64,000 nt of DNA, from NCBI RefSeq assembly GCF_000972845.2, contig NW_020852647.1:1-64000 (forward strand), written 5' to 3'. Made by a program: the position numbers and the translations under genes. Under the pieces are notes generated by a model. That model saw only the letters and a list, made by a program, of their open reading frames with translations, was not told the DNA's origin and ran no database searches. This document shows, one piece after another, positions 36,741 to 49,900 of the stretch. The stretch is from Larimichthys crocea. Taxonomy: Eukaryota > Chordata > Actinopteri > Sciaenidae. Within the stretch, counting starts at the first letter, position 1, and the number at the start of each line of letters is the position of its first letter.

Positions 36741-39055
36741 ACTGACGTAGTCTCTGAGACCACAGACTGTCTAAAACCTGGACGTAGTCTCTGAGACGTC
36801 CCCACAGACTGTCTAAAACCTGGACGTAGTCTCTGTGACGTCCCCACAGACTGTCTAAAACCTGGACGTAGTCTCTTGTGCCGTCCCCACAGACTGTCTA
36901 AAACCTGGACGTAGTCTCTGAGACGTCCCCGTAGACTGTCTAAAATTGGACGTATTCTCTGAGACGTCCCCGCAGACTGTCTAAAACTGGACGTAGTCTC
37001 TGAGACGTCCCCACAGACTGTCTAAAACCTGGACGTAGTCTCTGGACCAAGCTGTCTAAAACCTGGACGTGTCTCTCGAGACCACAGACTGTCTAAACAT
37101 GGACGTAGTCTCTGTGACGTCCCCACAGACTGTCTAAAACCTGGACGTAGTCTCTGAGACGTCCCCGTAGACTGTCTAAAATTGGACGTATTCTCTGAGA
37201 CGTCCCCGCAGACTGTCTAAAACTGGACGTAGTCTCTGAGACGTCCCCACAGACTGTCTAAAACCTGGACGTAGTCTCTGTGACGTCCCCGCGACTGTCT
37301 AAAATTGGACGTAGTCTCTGTGACGTCCCCACAGACTGTCTAAAATTGGACGTAGTCTCTGAGACGTCCCCGCAGACTGTCTAAAATTGGACTAGTCTTT
37401 GTGACGTCCCCGCAGACTGTCTCAAACTGGACGTAGTCTCTGAGGTCCCCAGTGCTAAACCTGGACGTAGTCTCCGTGACGTCCCCACAGACTGTCTAAA
37501 ACTGGACGTAGTCTCTGAGACGTCCCCACAGACTGTCTAAAACCTGGACGTAGTCTCTGTGACGTCCCCGCAGACTGCTTGAAACCTGGACGTGTCTCTG
37601 TGAGTCCCCGCAGACTGTCTAAAACCTGGACGTAGTCTCCGTGACGTCCTCGCAGACTGTCTGAAACCTGGACGTAGTCTCCGTGACGTCCCCGCAGACT
37701 GTCTGAAACCTGGACGTAGTCTCTGTGACGTCCCGCAGACTGTCTGAAACCTGGACGTAGTCTCTGATGTCCCCGCAGACGTCTGAAACCTGGACGTAGT
37801 CCTCTGTGACGTCCCACAGACTGTCTAAAACTGCGTGTGTCGTGGCGTCCCGCAGACTGTCTAACCTGACGTAGTCTCTGTGACGTCCCGCAGACTGTCT
37901 GAAACCTGGACGTAGTCTCCGTGACGTCCCGCAGACTGTCTGAAACCTGGACGTAGTCTCTGTGACGTCCCCGCAGCGTCTGACCTGGACGTAGTCTCTG
38001 TGACGTCCCCGCAGACTGTCTGAAACCTGGACGTAGTCTCTGTGACGTCCCGCAGACTGTCTGAAACCTGGACGTAGTCTCTGTGACGTCCCCGCAGACT
38101 GTCTAAAACCTGGACGTAGTCTCCGTGACGTCCCCGCAGACTGTCTAAAACCTGGACGTAGTCTCTGTGACGTCCCGCGGACTGTCTAAACCTGGACTAG
38201 TCTCCGTGACGTCCCCGGACTGTCTAAAACCTGGACGTAGTCTCTGTGACGTCCCCGCAGACTGTCTGAAACCTGGACGTAGTCTCTGTGACGTCCCCGC
38301 AGACTGTCTAAAACCTCGTAGTCGTCTCTGTGACGTCCCCGCAGACTGTCTAAAACCTGGACGTAGTCTCTTGACGTCCCCGCAGACTGTCTAAAACCTG
38401 GCGTAGTCTCTGTGACGTCCCCGCAGACTGTCTGAAACCTGGACGTAGTCTCCGTGACGTCCCCGCAGACTGTCTGAAACCTGGACGTAGTCTCCGTGAC
38501 GTCCCCGCAGACTGTCTGAAAACCTGGACGTAGTCTCCGTGACGTCCCCGCAGACTGTCTAAACCTGGACGTAGTCTCCGTGACGTCCCCGCAGACTGTC
38601 TAAAACCTGGACGTAGTCTCTGTGACGTCCCCGCAGACTGTCTAAACCTGGACGTAGTCTCCGTGACGTCCCCGCAGACTGTCTAAAACTGGACGTAGTC
38701 TCTGTGCGTCCCCGCAGACTGTCTAAAACCTGGACTAGTCTCTGTGACGTCCCCACAGACTGTCTAAAACCTGGACGTAGTCTCGTGACGTCCCCGCAGA
38801 CTGTCTAAAACTGGACGTAGTCTCGTGACGTCCCCGCAGACTGTCTGAAACCTGGACGTGTCTCTGTGACGTCCCACCCGACTGTCTGAAAACCTGGACG
38901 TGTCTCCGTGACGTCCCCGCAGACTGTCTAAAACCTGGACGTCGTCTCTGTGACGTCCCCCAGACTGTCTGAAAACTGGGACGTAGTCTCCGTGACGTCC
39001 CCGCAGACTGTCTGAAACCTGGACGTAGTCTCCGTGACGTCCCCGCAGACTGTCT
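36740..39055. repeat. 42-bp minisatellite between esd and bmpr2
   Basis: About 55 copies of a 42-bp unit containing GTGACGTCCCCGCAGACTGT, CTAAAACCTGG and ACGTAGTCTCT. Left units mostly read GAGACGTCCCC; from about 37550 rightwards GTGACGTCCCC dominates, so the CRE-like half site TGACGTC is enriched toward bmpr2. The array ends at the presumed bmpr2 5' exon. The left half and some later units show base losses. Confidence 0.95.
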
Positions 39056-39059
39056 GCAG

Positions 39060-39370
39060 TCTTTGACTTCACTTCCGGTGTCTGCTTCTTTACCAGCTGC
39101 TTCGCCGCCTCCTCTGCTCTCTATTTTGAAAGTCTGCTCCGGAAGCTGCACAGATCTGGATGTTGGTCGAGGGACTCGCAGCTCGGATTCATTTCTGCGG
39201 ATTTTCTGATTCTGTTCAAGAACCTGAGACCGGATCCGGATCCACCCTGAAGGAGAGACGAGCGAGCCGAGCCGAACCGAACCGGGCCGCATCAAAACAG
39301 AGACAGACAGAGAGACAGACAGGCTGCTTCCTCTCCTCCTGCGCGACGGCCGGAGTCATCCTCCTCCCCG
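39060..39370 (+). promoter_or_regulatory. Presumed bmpr2 promoter and non-coding exon 1
   Basis: GC-rich unique sequence ending in CCTCCCCG|GTATGAG, a good splice donor at 39371. An acceptor (TTGTGTTGCAG) precedes 40890, so an mRNA leader of 5' exon plus 40890-40980 before the ATG at 40981 is plausible. Exact start site unknown. Confidence 0.5.
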
Positions 39371-39397
39371 GTATGAGCACACACACCGTTACCGTTA

Positions 39398-39399
<2 letters not shown>

Positions 39400-39459
<60 letters not shown>

Positions 39460-39640
39460 TGCGCGCCGCGCCACTCCCTTCAATCCTCAACTGTCGTTAC
39501 CTGCAGTCAGCTGATCAATACCAACAACCTGATCAGCACCGCGCACAGGCCGTTTGACACGACTGTGTGTGTGTGTGTGTGTGTGTGTGTCTGCCTTCAT
39601 GATCTGAACACACACCACCAACACACACACACACACTAAT
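39400..39640. repeat. (GT)n microsatellites in bmpr2 leader intron
   Basis: GT runs at 39402-39460 and 39565-39590, and a CA run at 39624-39637, separated by unique sequence. Confidence 0.9.
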
Positions 39641-39900
39641 ATATTTAATATAATTATATATATAATATATTGATATATTTTAAATATGTGAATATATTTA
39701 TATATTAATATATATTCATATATTTATATATAATACTTTATATATATATATATTTAATATATTAATATATTTATATATTATTATTAATATATTATATATT
39801 TATATTTATTAATATATTTATATATATATATATATTTCATATATTTTATATCTATTATATATTTTATATATTTTATATTATTAATATATTTCTATATTTT
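39638..39900. repeat. AT-rich (TATATTTA)n region
   Basis: Almost pure A/T with TATATTTATATA and TTAATATA words, potentially an easily melted or hairpin-forming stretch in the leader intron. The region 39900-40310 that follows is unique and featureless. Confidence 0.9.
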
Positions 39901-40314
39901 TTGTTTGTGTTTTGTGTTGAGTAGATTGAGACTTCTTTTTTTAATGGACTTTATTTAAACATTTCTAATAAACAGTTTTTATAGTTCACATGTTCAGCAC
40001 GATGACTCTGAAACATTAAACATATATTTATATATTTATATGTTTTTAAAAGACTCTGTGAAGTGTGAGTTCTGGTTCTGACTGTGTGAACAGAGACACA
40101 CTGATTTCACCTGGTTACCATGGAAACACGATCAGATTATTAGAACACAAACGTTTGAAAACATTACAACAACGTTAAAGTGACGTCACAGCAGGTCAAA
40201 CACATGAAACCTCTCAGTGTCTGAATGTTAGATTAACGTTACAGCAACGTTCAGAATGTGTTTCGGCTCTATGATGTCACATTTGTCACTTCCTGCTAAA
40301 AAATCTAAAAAAGT

Positions 40315-40875
40315 GTCTGGACTGGATTGTCTGGTCTGGAATGGACTAGACTGGTCTGGACTGGTCTGGAATGGACTAGACTGGTCTGGAATGGAATGGA
40401 ATGGAATGGACTAGACTGGTCTGGTCTGGACTGGACTGGAATGGTCTGGACTGGAATGGACTAGACTGGTCTGGTCTGGACTGGACTGGTCTGGTCTGGA
40501 CTGGAATGGACTAGACTGGTCTGGACTGGAATGGAATGGACTAGACTGGACTGGTCTGGACTGGAATGGAATGGTCTGGAATGGTCTAGACTAGACTGGT
40601 CTGGACTGGTCTGGACTAGACTGGTCTGGAATGGTCTGGATTGGATTAGACTGGACTGGTCTGGTCTGGTCTGGACTGGACTGGAATGGTCTGGTCTGGT
40701 CTGGACTGGACTGGACTGGAATGGTCTGGTCTGGTCTGGTCTGGTCTGGTCTGGACTGGACTGGAATGGTCTGGTCTGGATTGTCTGGTCTGGAATGGAC
40801 TGGTCTGGAATGGTCTGGATTAGACTGGAATGGTCTGGTCTGGTCTGGAATGGTCTGGACTGGTCTGATGTGGTC
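40315..40875. repeat. Pentanucleotide-based array CTGGT/CTGGA/ATGGA
   Basis: About 560 bases of 5-bp words in varying order ending 13 bases before the acceptor of the presumed second leader exon of bmpr2. Tryptophan-rich open frames in it are produced by the TGG period. Confidence 0.93.
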
Positions 40876-40889
40876 TCTTTGTGTTGCAG

Positions 40890-40980
40890 AGGGTCTTGCC
40901 CCGGATCACCTGACCCGTGATGCGGCTTGGCGTTCCAGTGTGACGTCTTCAGGGACTTGAATCTGTGAGGTGGATCCAAC
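40890..40980 (+). other. Presumed bmpr2 5' UTR in exon 2
   Basis: From the acceptor at 40887-40889 (TTGCAG) to the start codon. No upstream ATG in this stretch. Inferred from splice consensus only. Confidence 0.5.
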
Positions 40981-43652
40981 ATGGCGGCTGTGTGGTTAAC
41001 AGTGTGCGTCGTGCTGCTGCCTGCCACAGGTACACACTTAGCTTAGCTTAGCACAAACACTGCAAACCAAGGGAAACTGCTAGCTTAGCTGCAGTAAATG
41101 TTAGTCAAGTGTGTGTGTCTGTGTGTGTGTCTGTGTGTGTGTGTGTCTGATCAGAAGAACTTAATTTCCCATCATGCTCTGGTGTCAGTTTACAGAAACA
41201 TGAGGAAGTGGCGTGCCATGTTCAGTTAATGAATCGTTTCTGTAATTAACTTGTGACGCACACACACACACACACACACACACACTGTCGTCAGTCAGTC
41301 TGCATCAGTTGTAGTTGTGATGTGGTGATAAGATGTAGACGTGCACACATCCTCTCATTGTGTGTTCAGTCTAAACAGTGAGTCCTCCTGGCTCCAGCTC
41401 AGCTTGTTGTCAGATTCCTGAGCTGGTCTCCACCCGTCAGTCTTCAGGTCAGCATGCAGAGTCTGTGTGACTCTCTAAACATGTTGGAAACATCTTAGGA
41501 TATATCAGTGAAATGTGTTCCAGGTTCCAACAGTGTGTCAGGATTTAAAGGACGGCTCGATGACACGCTGAGGCCGCCCTGAACAGAGACATGAACTCAT
41601 CTCAAAGTTAGTCATGTCATTTTCGGGATTTCAGCGTCCTACTTCTCCCTCAGTTTTGGTCGCACAAACACAAAACGGGTCTCAAAGCGACCGGCTCGGT
41701 CAGGAATGGTGTGCGTTTACAATGGGTGTGTATTGGTAGAAAGAGAAAAACATTTGTCAAAAAATACATTTGCAAACGGCTCTCGTGGCCACAAATGTCA
41801 CTCTACAGAAATAATTTCTACATAGAAACGTAGGAAAATTCGTGGGCTACGCAGCGATATCACTGCTGAAGCTGTCAGACTTATAGTTTTGGCGGGAGAC
41901 GCACTGATGCTCCAGGATCACCCACCGACAGCCCCATCTACTCCCATGTAAACTGGAGAGGAGAAATTTCCCAAAGGAGCACGGGGCACCTGTTCTTTCT
42001 CTCTCTCCCCAGGTCACATTTTTTAACTTCACACACTGAAATTCAGCATTCACATGGTCGACAAGATGAGGATGCTCACGCTCATTTGGCCTTTTTGATA
42101 CCACCTACCGTTTGGCATTAGTGTCCACTAGTTGGAGGGGCTTCATTTAGAGATTTTCTGTGTCTCTCAGCAGTCACTCACACACAGACAGAGCACAGCT
42201 GCAGTTGTTTTATTACGTATCATGTAAACAAACAGAGGCTGCAGCCATGTTTGTAGTCCTCCTCATGGCTAATCTAAATATGGTCAAAGATGTGGATCAT
42301 CAGTGGACCTGCATGACGACACCTGGCAGCTTGCTGTTAGCTCAGTACAGTTGTCATGAACGGGGAAATTAGCTCCAGGCTGTAAACATGTTTATTTCTG
42401 CTGTGAAGTTGGACATTTGGACATGGGGACTTATGGACACTGACTCACCGACAGAGGTTTTCAGTCTGTCTGTCTGCAGGTTTCCAGTCTGAACATCTGG
42501 AGTGCGCCTACGCTGATCAGGGGGCGGAGCCTCACAGTGGACTGACCATTGAGCTGCGAGGAGAGGTTCAAGAAAACGGCACGATTCGCTGCAGGCATAA
42601 CTTCCGGTGCTATGGATTGTGGGAAAAGAGATCAGACGGGGAAATACACCTGGTCAAACAAGGTGACACACACACACACACACAGACACACACACAGACC
42701 ACACACACACAGACCACACACACACACACACACAGACACACACACACACAGACACACACACACTCAGACACACACACTCAGACACACACACACACACACA
42801 CACGTACCGGTTGAGTCCGGTACAAACTGGACCTGTCCGTCTCTTCCAGGTTGTTGGACTCATCAGCTGGAGTGTCAAGGCGACCGTTGCCTGGTAACAG
42901 CGATGCGGAACAGTAACTACAGGTTCTGCTGCTGCAGCCAACACCTGTGCAACGTTAACTACACCGAGGCCCCGCCCACCGCCGACATCCCCGCCCTGAG
43001 GGCGATGATGTCACACGGCTGGGACCGACAGACAGGTGAGCCCATCACTCTGTGCCAACCAATCACGTGTCTCCTGCTCGTTGTTGCTAGGCAGAAATTT
43101 CCTTTAACCAATAGCGAGTGTGCGTTAGCATTGCAGCTAGCGCTATGAGCTAGCATCAGCTAACCACAGTTAGCGGTTCACTACTTAGCATCTCAGCATC
43201 AAGTAATGTAGCTAATGTTAGCAGTGAGCTAACTCATGTTAGCAGTGAGCTAACTCATGTTAGCAATCAGCTACATTAGCATTAGCTGTGTTCTGTTAGC
43301 ATGCTAACGGCAGATTGCATTAGCAGCTAATTAGCGCTTTGCTACTTTAGCATGTTGTTGCTGCCAAGAGGACAAACAAGAGGCAACAAACTGTGACGCC
43401 CTCATGTGTTTACCTTTGAGTTGTGATGTCACAGTGATGTAAATGAATGACATCATCATCTCGCAGCTCCTGAGCTGCTGTGGCGGGGAAAGACGGCCCT
43501 CGTCGCCCTGGTAACCGTTGCTGTAGCAGCCATTGTCATCATAGCGTTGTTCCTGGGATACCGCATGATGAGAGGTGAACACACACACACACACACACAC
43601 ACACTGTGAGGTCACAGGTCATTAATGATCTTTATTATTAATAATTGATGTT

Positions 43653-43703
<51 letters not shown>

Positions 43704-43794
43704 GAAGAAGAAGCACAGTCTGTCCTCTCTGGACGTGATGGAGGCGGCAAACTCAGGTGCTGCTGTTGACCTGGACAACCTGAAATTACTGGAG

Positions 43795-43840
<46 letters not shown>

Positions 43841-45708
43841 ATGACATCACTATCACGTTAGCTGCAACAAAACATTGTGTGATGTCACTTACGACCCTGT
43901 CCTTCCTCCCGGCAGCTGATTGGTCGAGGTCGTTATGGCACAGTGTTCCGCGGCTGTCTCGATGAGCGCTGCGTGGCCGTCAAACTCTTCAGCTCGGCTA
44001 ACCGTCAGAACTACGCTAACGAGCGCTCCATCTACTGTCTGCCTCTGCTGACGCAACACGACAACATCGCACGCTTCACCGCCGCCGACGAGAGGACGGC
44101 TGCCGACGGACGGCCAGAGTTCATGATCCTCATGGAGTTCTACCCACACGTAAGAGAACACGCTACGAGGCCAAGGCTAGGAGGCTAAGGCTAGGAGGCT
44201 AATGTTAAGAGGCTAAGGCTAGGAGGCTAATGCTAAGAGGCTAAGGCTAAGAGGCTAATGCTAGGAGGCTAATGTTAAGAGGCTAAGGCTAGGAGGCTAA
44301 TGCTAGGAGGCTAAGGCTAGGAGGCTAGTGCTAGGAGGCCAAGGCTAGGAGGCTAATGCTAAGAGGTTAATGTTAGGAGGCTAATGTTAAGAGGCTAAGG
44401 CTAGGAGGCTAATGTTAAGAGGCTAATGTTAAGAGGCTAATGTTAGGAGGCTAATGCTAAGAGGCTAATGCTAGGAGGCCAAGGCTAGGAGGCTAATGTT
44501 AAGAGGCTAAGGCTAGGAGGCTATGGCTAGGAGGCTAATGCTAGGAGGCCAAAGCTACGGGGCTAATGCTAAGAGGCTAATGCTAGGAGGCTAATGCTAG
44601 GAGGCTAATGTTAAGAGGCTAAGGCTAGGAGGCTAAGGCTAGGAGGCCAAGGCTAGGAGGCTAAGGCTATGAGGCTAAGGCTAAGAGGCTAAGGCTAGGA
44701 GGCTAAGGCTAAGAGGCCAAGGCTAGGAGGCTAAGGCTAGGAGGCTAAGGCTAGGAAGCTAATGCTAGGAGGCTAATGTTAAGAGGCTAAGGTTAGGAGG
44801 CTAAGGCTAGGAGGCTAATGCTAGGAGGCTAAGGCTAGGAGGCTAATGTTAAGAGGCTAATGCTAGGAGGCTAAGGCTAGGAGGCTAATGTTAAGAGGCT
44901 AAGGCTAGGAGGCTAATGTTAAGAGGCTAAGGCTAAGAGGCTAATGCTAGCGGAGCCGTGAGCCACCGAGTCCGCCGCCGCGGAGGAAATGCACCCGGCG
45001 GAGGCCAGTCAGCGCCGGGGAGAGGTCCCACGAGGGGATCCTCGCGCGAGTTGAACACAGGCGCGAAGTTGCTGAAAAATCGCGGTGATTGGTTAAAATT
45101 GCAACACCCCTGAATTCACAGGGATTCACTGAAGTTGCAAATCGCAACGTTGTGAATTCCTGGAGGGTCTGTGTTATGGTATCATTTACGGTACAGTCAG
45201 GCCTGACGCCGATTACCACTACTGCGTGTGTGTGTGTGTGTGTGAGTGTGTGTGACAGAAAGGCAGACGCGGCAGTGGAAGCTGCAGCCGCAGTTTCGAG
45301 AAAAAAGCGAAGAAAAAAAAACTATGCGATGACTACTAAATTAGTTGTCAACAATTTTGTTCGTCGACATAATCGTGACTAATCGACTAATCGTGGCAGC
45401 CCTATCTGACACACACAGAGAGGGTTGTCCACTGATCAGAAGATCGCTGGTTGCCGAGTGTGTGTGTGAGTGTGAGTGAGAGTGTGAGTGAGTGTGAGTG
45501 TGTGTGTGTCTGTGTGTGAGTGTGTGCTTATATATACATTCAGTCCATTCACACTCTCAGTTCCTAACATGTGACTGTGCTCAGCTCAGCAGCCAGCAGG
45601 AGGCGCTCACAGACTGCAGGCGTCTCTCAGACTCCATTAGTTTGTTATTGTGCTGCAGGACGGCGCCTTCAGGCCGACTTCCTGTCTGGAGCCACTGACG
45701 GCACGCAT

Positions 45709-45753
<45 letters not shown>

Positions 45754-45838
45754 TGCCTGGTTGGTTTACTGCATTCCTCTGTCAGACAGTCATTACTACT
45801 TAACTGTCAGTTCACACACTGTAACACACACACACTGT

Positions 45839-45871
<33 letters not shown>

Positions 45872-45910
45872 TAACACACACACACACTGTAACACATACT
45901 GTAACACACA

Positions 45911-45949
<39 letters not shown>

Positions 45950-46613
45950 TAACACACACACACACACACTGTAACACACATACACACCTTCTTTAACATG
46001 ATGTTTGACTTTTACTGAAGTGACACAAAATACACAAAAATGAAAAATTTAATTTTGTACAGGTGCTATAAATATTATAAAATTGATCTGGATCTGTTGA
46101 CCTGGATCTATTGACCCGGATCTATTGACCCGGATCTATTGACCTGGATCTATTGACCCGGATCTATTGACCCGGATCTATTGACCCGGATCTATTGACA
46201 TGGATCTATTGACATGGATCCATTGACCTGGATCTATTGACTAATGTTCCAAACTAATAATTTCAATGCAATGATTCAAACTGAACAATTCAAATATAAA
46301 CGATTCAGTTTCTGGTGACTCATATTTCAGCCCATGCACCTGCTGCTCTTTGAAGGGTCGGGGGGGACCTCGAAACAGACTCACACCTGTACCTGCACTG
46401 TGACAACATGATCATGATCTGTGTGTGTGTCTGTCTGTTTTAGGGCTGCCTGTCTCGTTACCTGTCTGTCTACACAGTGGACTGGTCTACCTGCTGCAGG
46501 ATGACTCACGGTGTCACCAGAGGACTGGCCTTCCTGCACACAGAGCTGTACAGAGGAGGTACCACGACTTCTTATCACACTGTTCATGTCAACAGAGAGA
46601 GTCAGGTCAAACC

Positions 46614-46653
<40 letters not shown>

Positions 46654-46963
46654 CCTGTCACTCTCTCTGTCTGTCTGTCTCAGACCAGTACAAGCCGGCT
46701 GTGGCCCACAGAGACGTGACCAGCAGGAACGTTCTGGTCCGGTCCGATCTGTCCTGCGTCCTCGCAGACTTCGGTCTGTCCATGAGACTGACGGGGAATC
46801 AGCCCTGTTGTCCCGGAGACGACGACACCATGGCAATATCTGAGGTCAGGTCATGTGATGATGATGATGGTGATGATGGTGATGATGATGATGATGATGA
46901 TGATGGTGATGATGATGGTGATGATAATGGTGGTGATGCTGGTGATGATGATGCTGGTGATGG

Positions 46964-46994
<31 letters not shown>

Positions 46995-49900
46995 GATGAT
47001 GATGATGATGGTGATGATGATGGTGATGATGATGATGATGATGGTGATGATGATGTGGTGGTGATGATGGTGGTGGTGATGATGATGATGGTGATCATCA
47101 TCATCATCATTATCACCATCATCATGATGGTGATAATGATGCTGGTGATGGTGATGATGATGATGGTGATGATGATGATGATGATGATGGTGATGGTGAT
47201 GATGATGATGGTGATGATGATGGTGATGATGGTGATGGTGATGATGATGTGGTGGTGATGATGATGATGGTGATCATCATCATCATCATCATCATCATCA
47301 CGATGGTGATGGTGATGGTGATGGTGATGATGATGATGATGGTGATGATGGTGATGATGGTGGTGATGAAGATGATTGTGTGTTCAGGTGGGGACGGTCC
47401 GGTACATGGCTCCGGAGGTTCTGGGTGGAGCTCTGAACCTCAGGGACTGTGAGTCGGCGCTGAAGCAGGTGGATGTTTATGCTTTGGGTCTGCTGTACTG
47501 GGAGAGCTTCAGGAGGTGCTCACACCTGTTCCCAGGTGAGCCAACGACACACAGCACACAGACAGGAAGTGACACGAGTCAAAACATGAAGTCATGCTAA
47601 CAGACTCTTAGTGTAGAGCATTAGCACTATATTAGCACTTCATGAGTTGATAGCATAATGTTGTTGTGTGTGTGCAGATGAAGCAGTACCAGAGTATCAG
47701 CTGGCGTTCCAGGCAGAGTTGGGGAATCATCCGAGCTTCGAGGAGATGCAGATCCTCGTTGCCAGAGAGAAGTTCAGACCCAGATTCCCTGAAGCCTGGA
47801 AGGAGAACAGCCTGGTTAGTGTTCCTGCTCAGCATAGGTCCAACTCAAACATACACATGAAGCTAGCTGCTAGCAGCTAACTAAGGCTAGAGCTAACAGG
47901 TCATGATGTCATGCTAACAGACTGTCACTGTGTTTTAGGTGTTACGTTCTCTGAAGGAGACGATGGAGGACTGCTGGGATCAGGACGCTGAGGCTCGACT
48001 CACCGCTCAGTGTGCTGAGGAGAGACTGATGGAACTCACACTGCTGAGTACACACAATGCAGTACTTAACCACAGGTACACACAACAAGTATACACAAGT
48101 ATACACACAAGTATACACACAACTACAGGCACACACACCAACCACTGGTATACACACAACTACAGGCACACACAACCAACCACTGGTATACACACAACTA
48201 CAGGTACACACAACCAACCACTGGTATACACACAACCACAAGGATTCCTTCCATTCCTCAGGTACACACACTAAATAAAGGACTACCGTTATCTGTCGTG
48301 TGACTTTCTGTCTCTCTCTCAGGAATCTGTCTCACAGCTACTGGCCTCCTCAGGCTGGCTCCACCTCCTCCTACATTGAGGATCTGCAGGTGGGTGTGGT
48401 CAAGAATCTCCAGGGAGACGGCCACCCATCATCAGTTGTCAGGACGACCACGAGTGGAGCTGAAGGTGCAGAAAAGAACAGAAACTCCATCAACTACGAA
48501 CGTCAGCAGGCTCAGGTAAAAAATCAACGAGAGAGAAAATACAAACTTTAATGTGTTCGTCATATTCAGTCCTGTCTCTCTATCTGTCCATCTGTCTGTC
48601 AGGCTCGCTCGTCTGGTTCAGACAGCAGCGTCTTGTCCAACACAGTCCAGACTCCGTCCACCGTCCTCTGCAGCATCTCCGAGTCTGAACACACCGGTAA
48701 GTCAAACACAAACACACAGTCAGGAACACAACTGAATGAATGACGTGAACTGTTTGACTTGTTGCTGTAACCGTCCCTGCTGTCCTCCAGGTGGCGCTGT
48801 GTCCAGTGTCCCAGTCTGCCTGCAGCTGACAGAAGAAGACCTGGAGACCAACAAACTGGACCCCAAAGAGGTCTTTACCTGCAGTTTGTTCTTATTGTTT
48901 TGGTTCTTCTGCTGAGCTGGTGTTAACATCAGTTGGTCTCTGCAGGTCGATAAGAACCTGAGGGAAACATCTGACGAGAACCTGATGGAACATTCACAGA
49001 AACAGTTTGGATCATCACAGCATCAAATCAACAACCTGCTGTACCATCAGGTACTACTACAGTTCCTGTCAGAGGTTCGGTTCTGCTGACACTTCACTGA
49101 ACAGCTTGTGTTATTGATTGTATGAACTAACTGTGATCTGTTCCTGTGCTTCCTCAAGACGAGTAGTTCGGTGACGACCCCTCAGGGTGAAATGGGGGCT
49201 GTTGGTGGGGTTGGTACCCCTCCTTCCTCGTCCATCCACCCCCTCCCCAAACAGCAGAACCTGCCCCAGAGGCCCACCACTCTCCACCTTCTCCCCAAGA
49301 CCAAGGAGACCACTTCAGCCTCTTCCCGACTCAAACTAGGGAAGCTCAAGTTAAACCACAGACAGGTAAAGCACGATCTGAACCGACCTGGTGAGGACTG
49401 ATCCCCACACATCACCTCTACCATGATACCAAAACTGAAGTTGCAAAATTGTTTCATGAGGTGACCAGAACCTCTCAGGATCCTTTTTAAAGCTTGACCC
49501 AGCCTGTTTTAGTCTCTACTTGTAGCTGGTCAATCCATGACTCCATTAATTAGTTGTACTTGTCCTGCCGGCCTTCAGACCTTAGGTTTTCGATGGTCAA
49601 AGTCTGAAGATGTTCTGCTCCCTATGATCTGCCTCGTTAACTCATCAGTGACCTCCAGAACTTTGGTTAAAGTCTGATCAGGCTCCAAGCTAACTATAGC
49701 AGCTGCTGTAGCATTGACATGATGTGAGGGGGCACAGCTGATACTGTTGAAGTCCTCAGTGTGTCGGTCACTAACAGAACGTTCTGTCTTTCAGGTGGAA
49801 ACAGGTGTTGCTAAAATGAACGCGGTTACGGTCGCCACGGCCGTAGAGCCTTACCTGGTAACCACGGTGACGAACAACACCAACACGAGAGGCAGTGCCA

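Noticed and set aside
40531..40960. Trp-rich frames
   Set aside because: Artefact of CTGGA/CTGGT pentanucleotide repeats before a bmpr2 leader exon.
46855..47372. Frames of Met/Val and Asp/Gly in the bmpr2 region
   Set aside because: Trinucleotide repeat inside the intron between two kinase exons.
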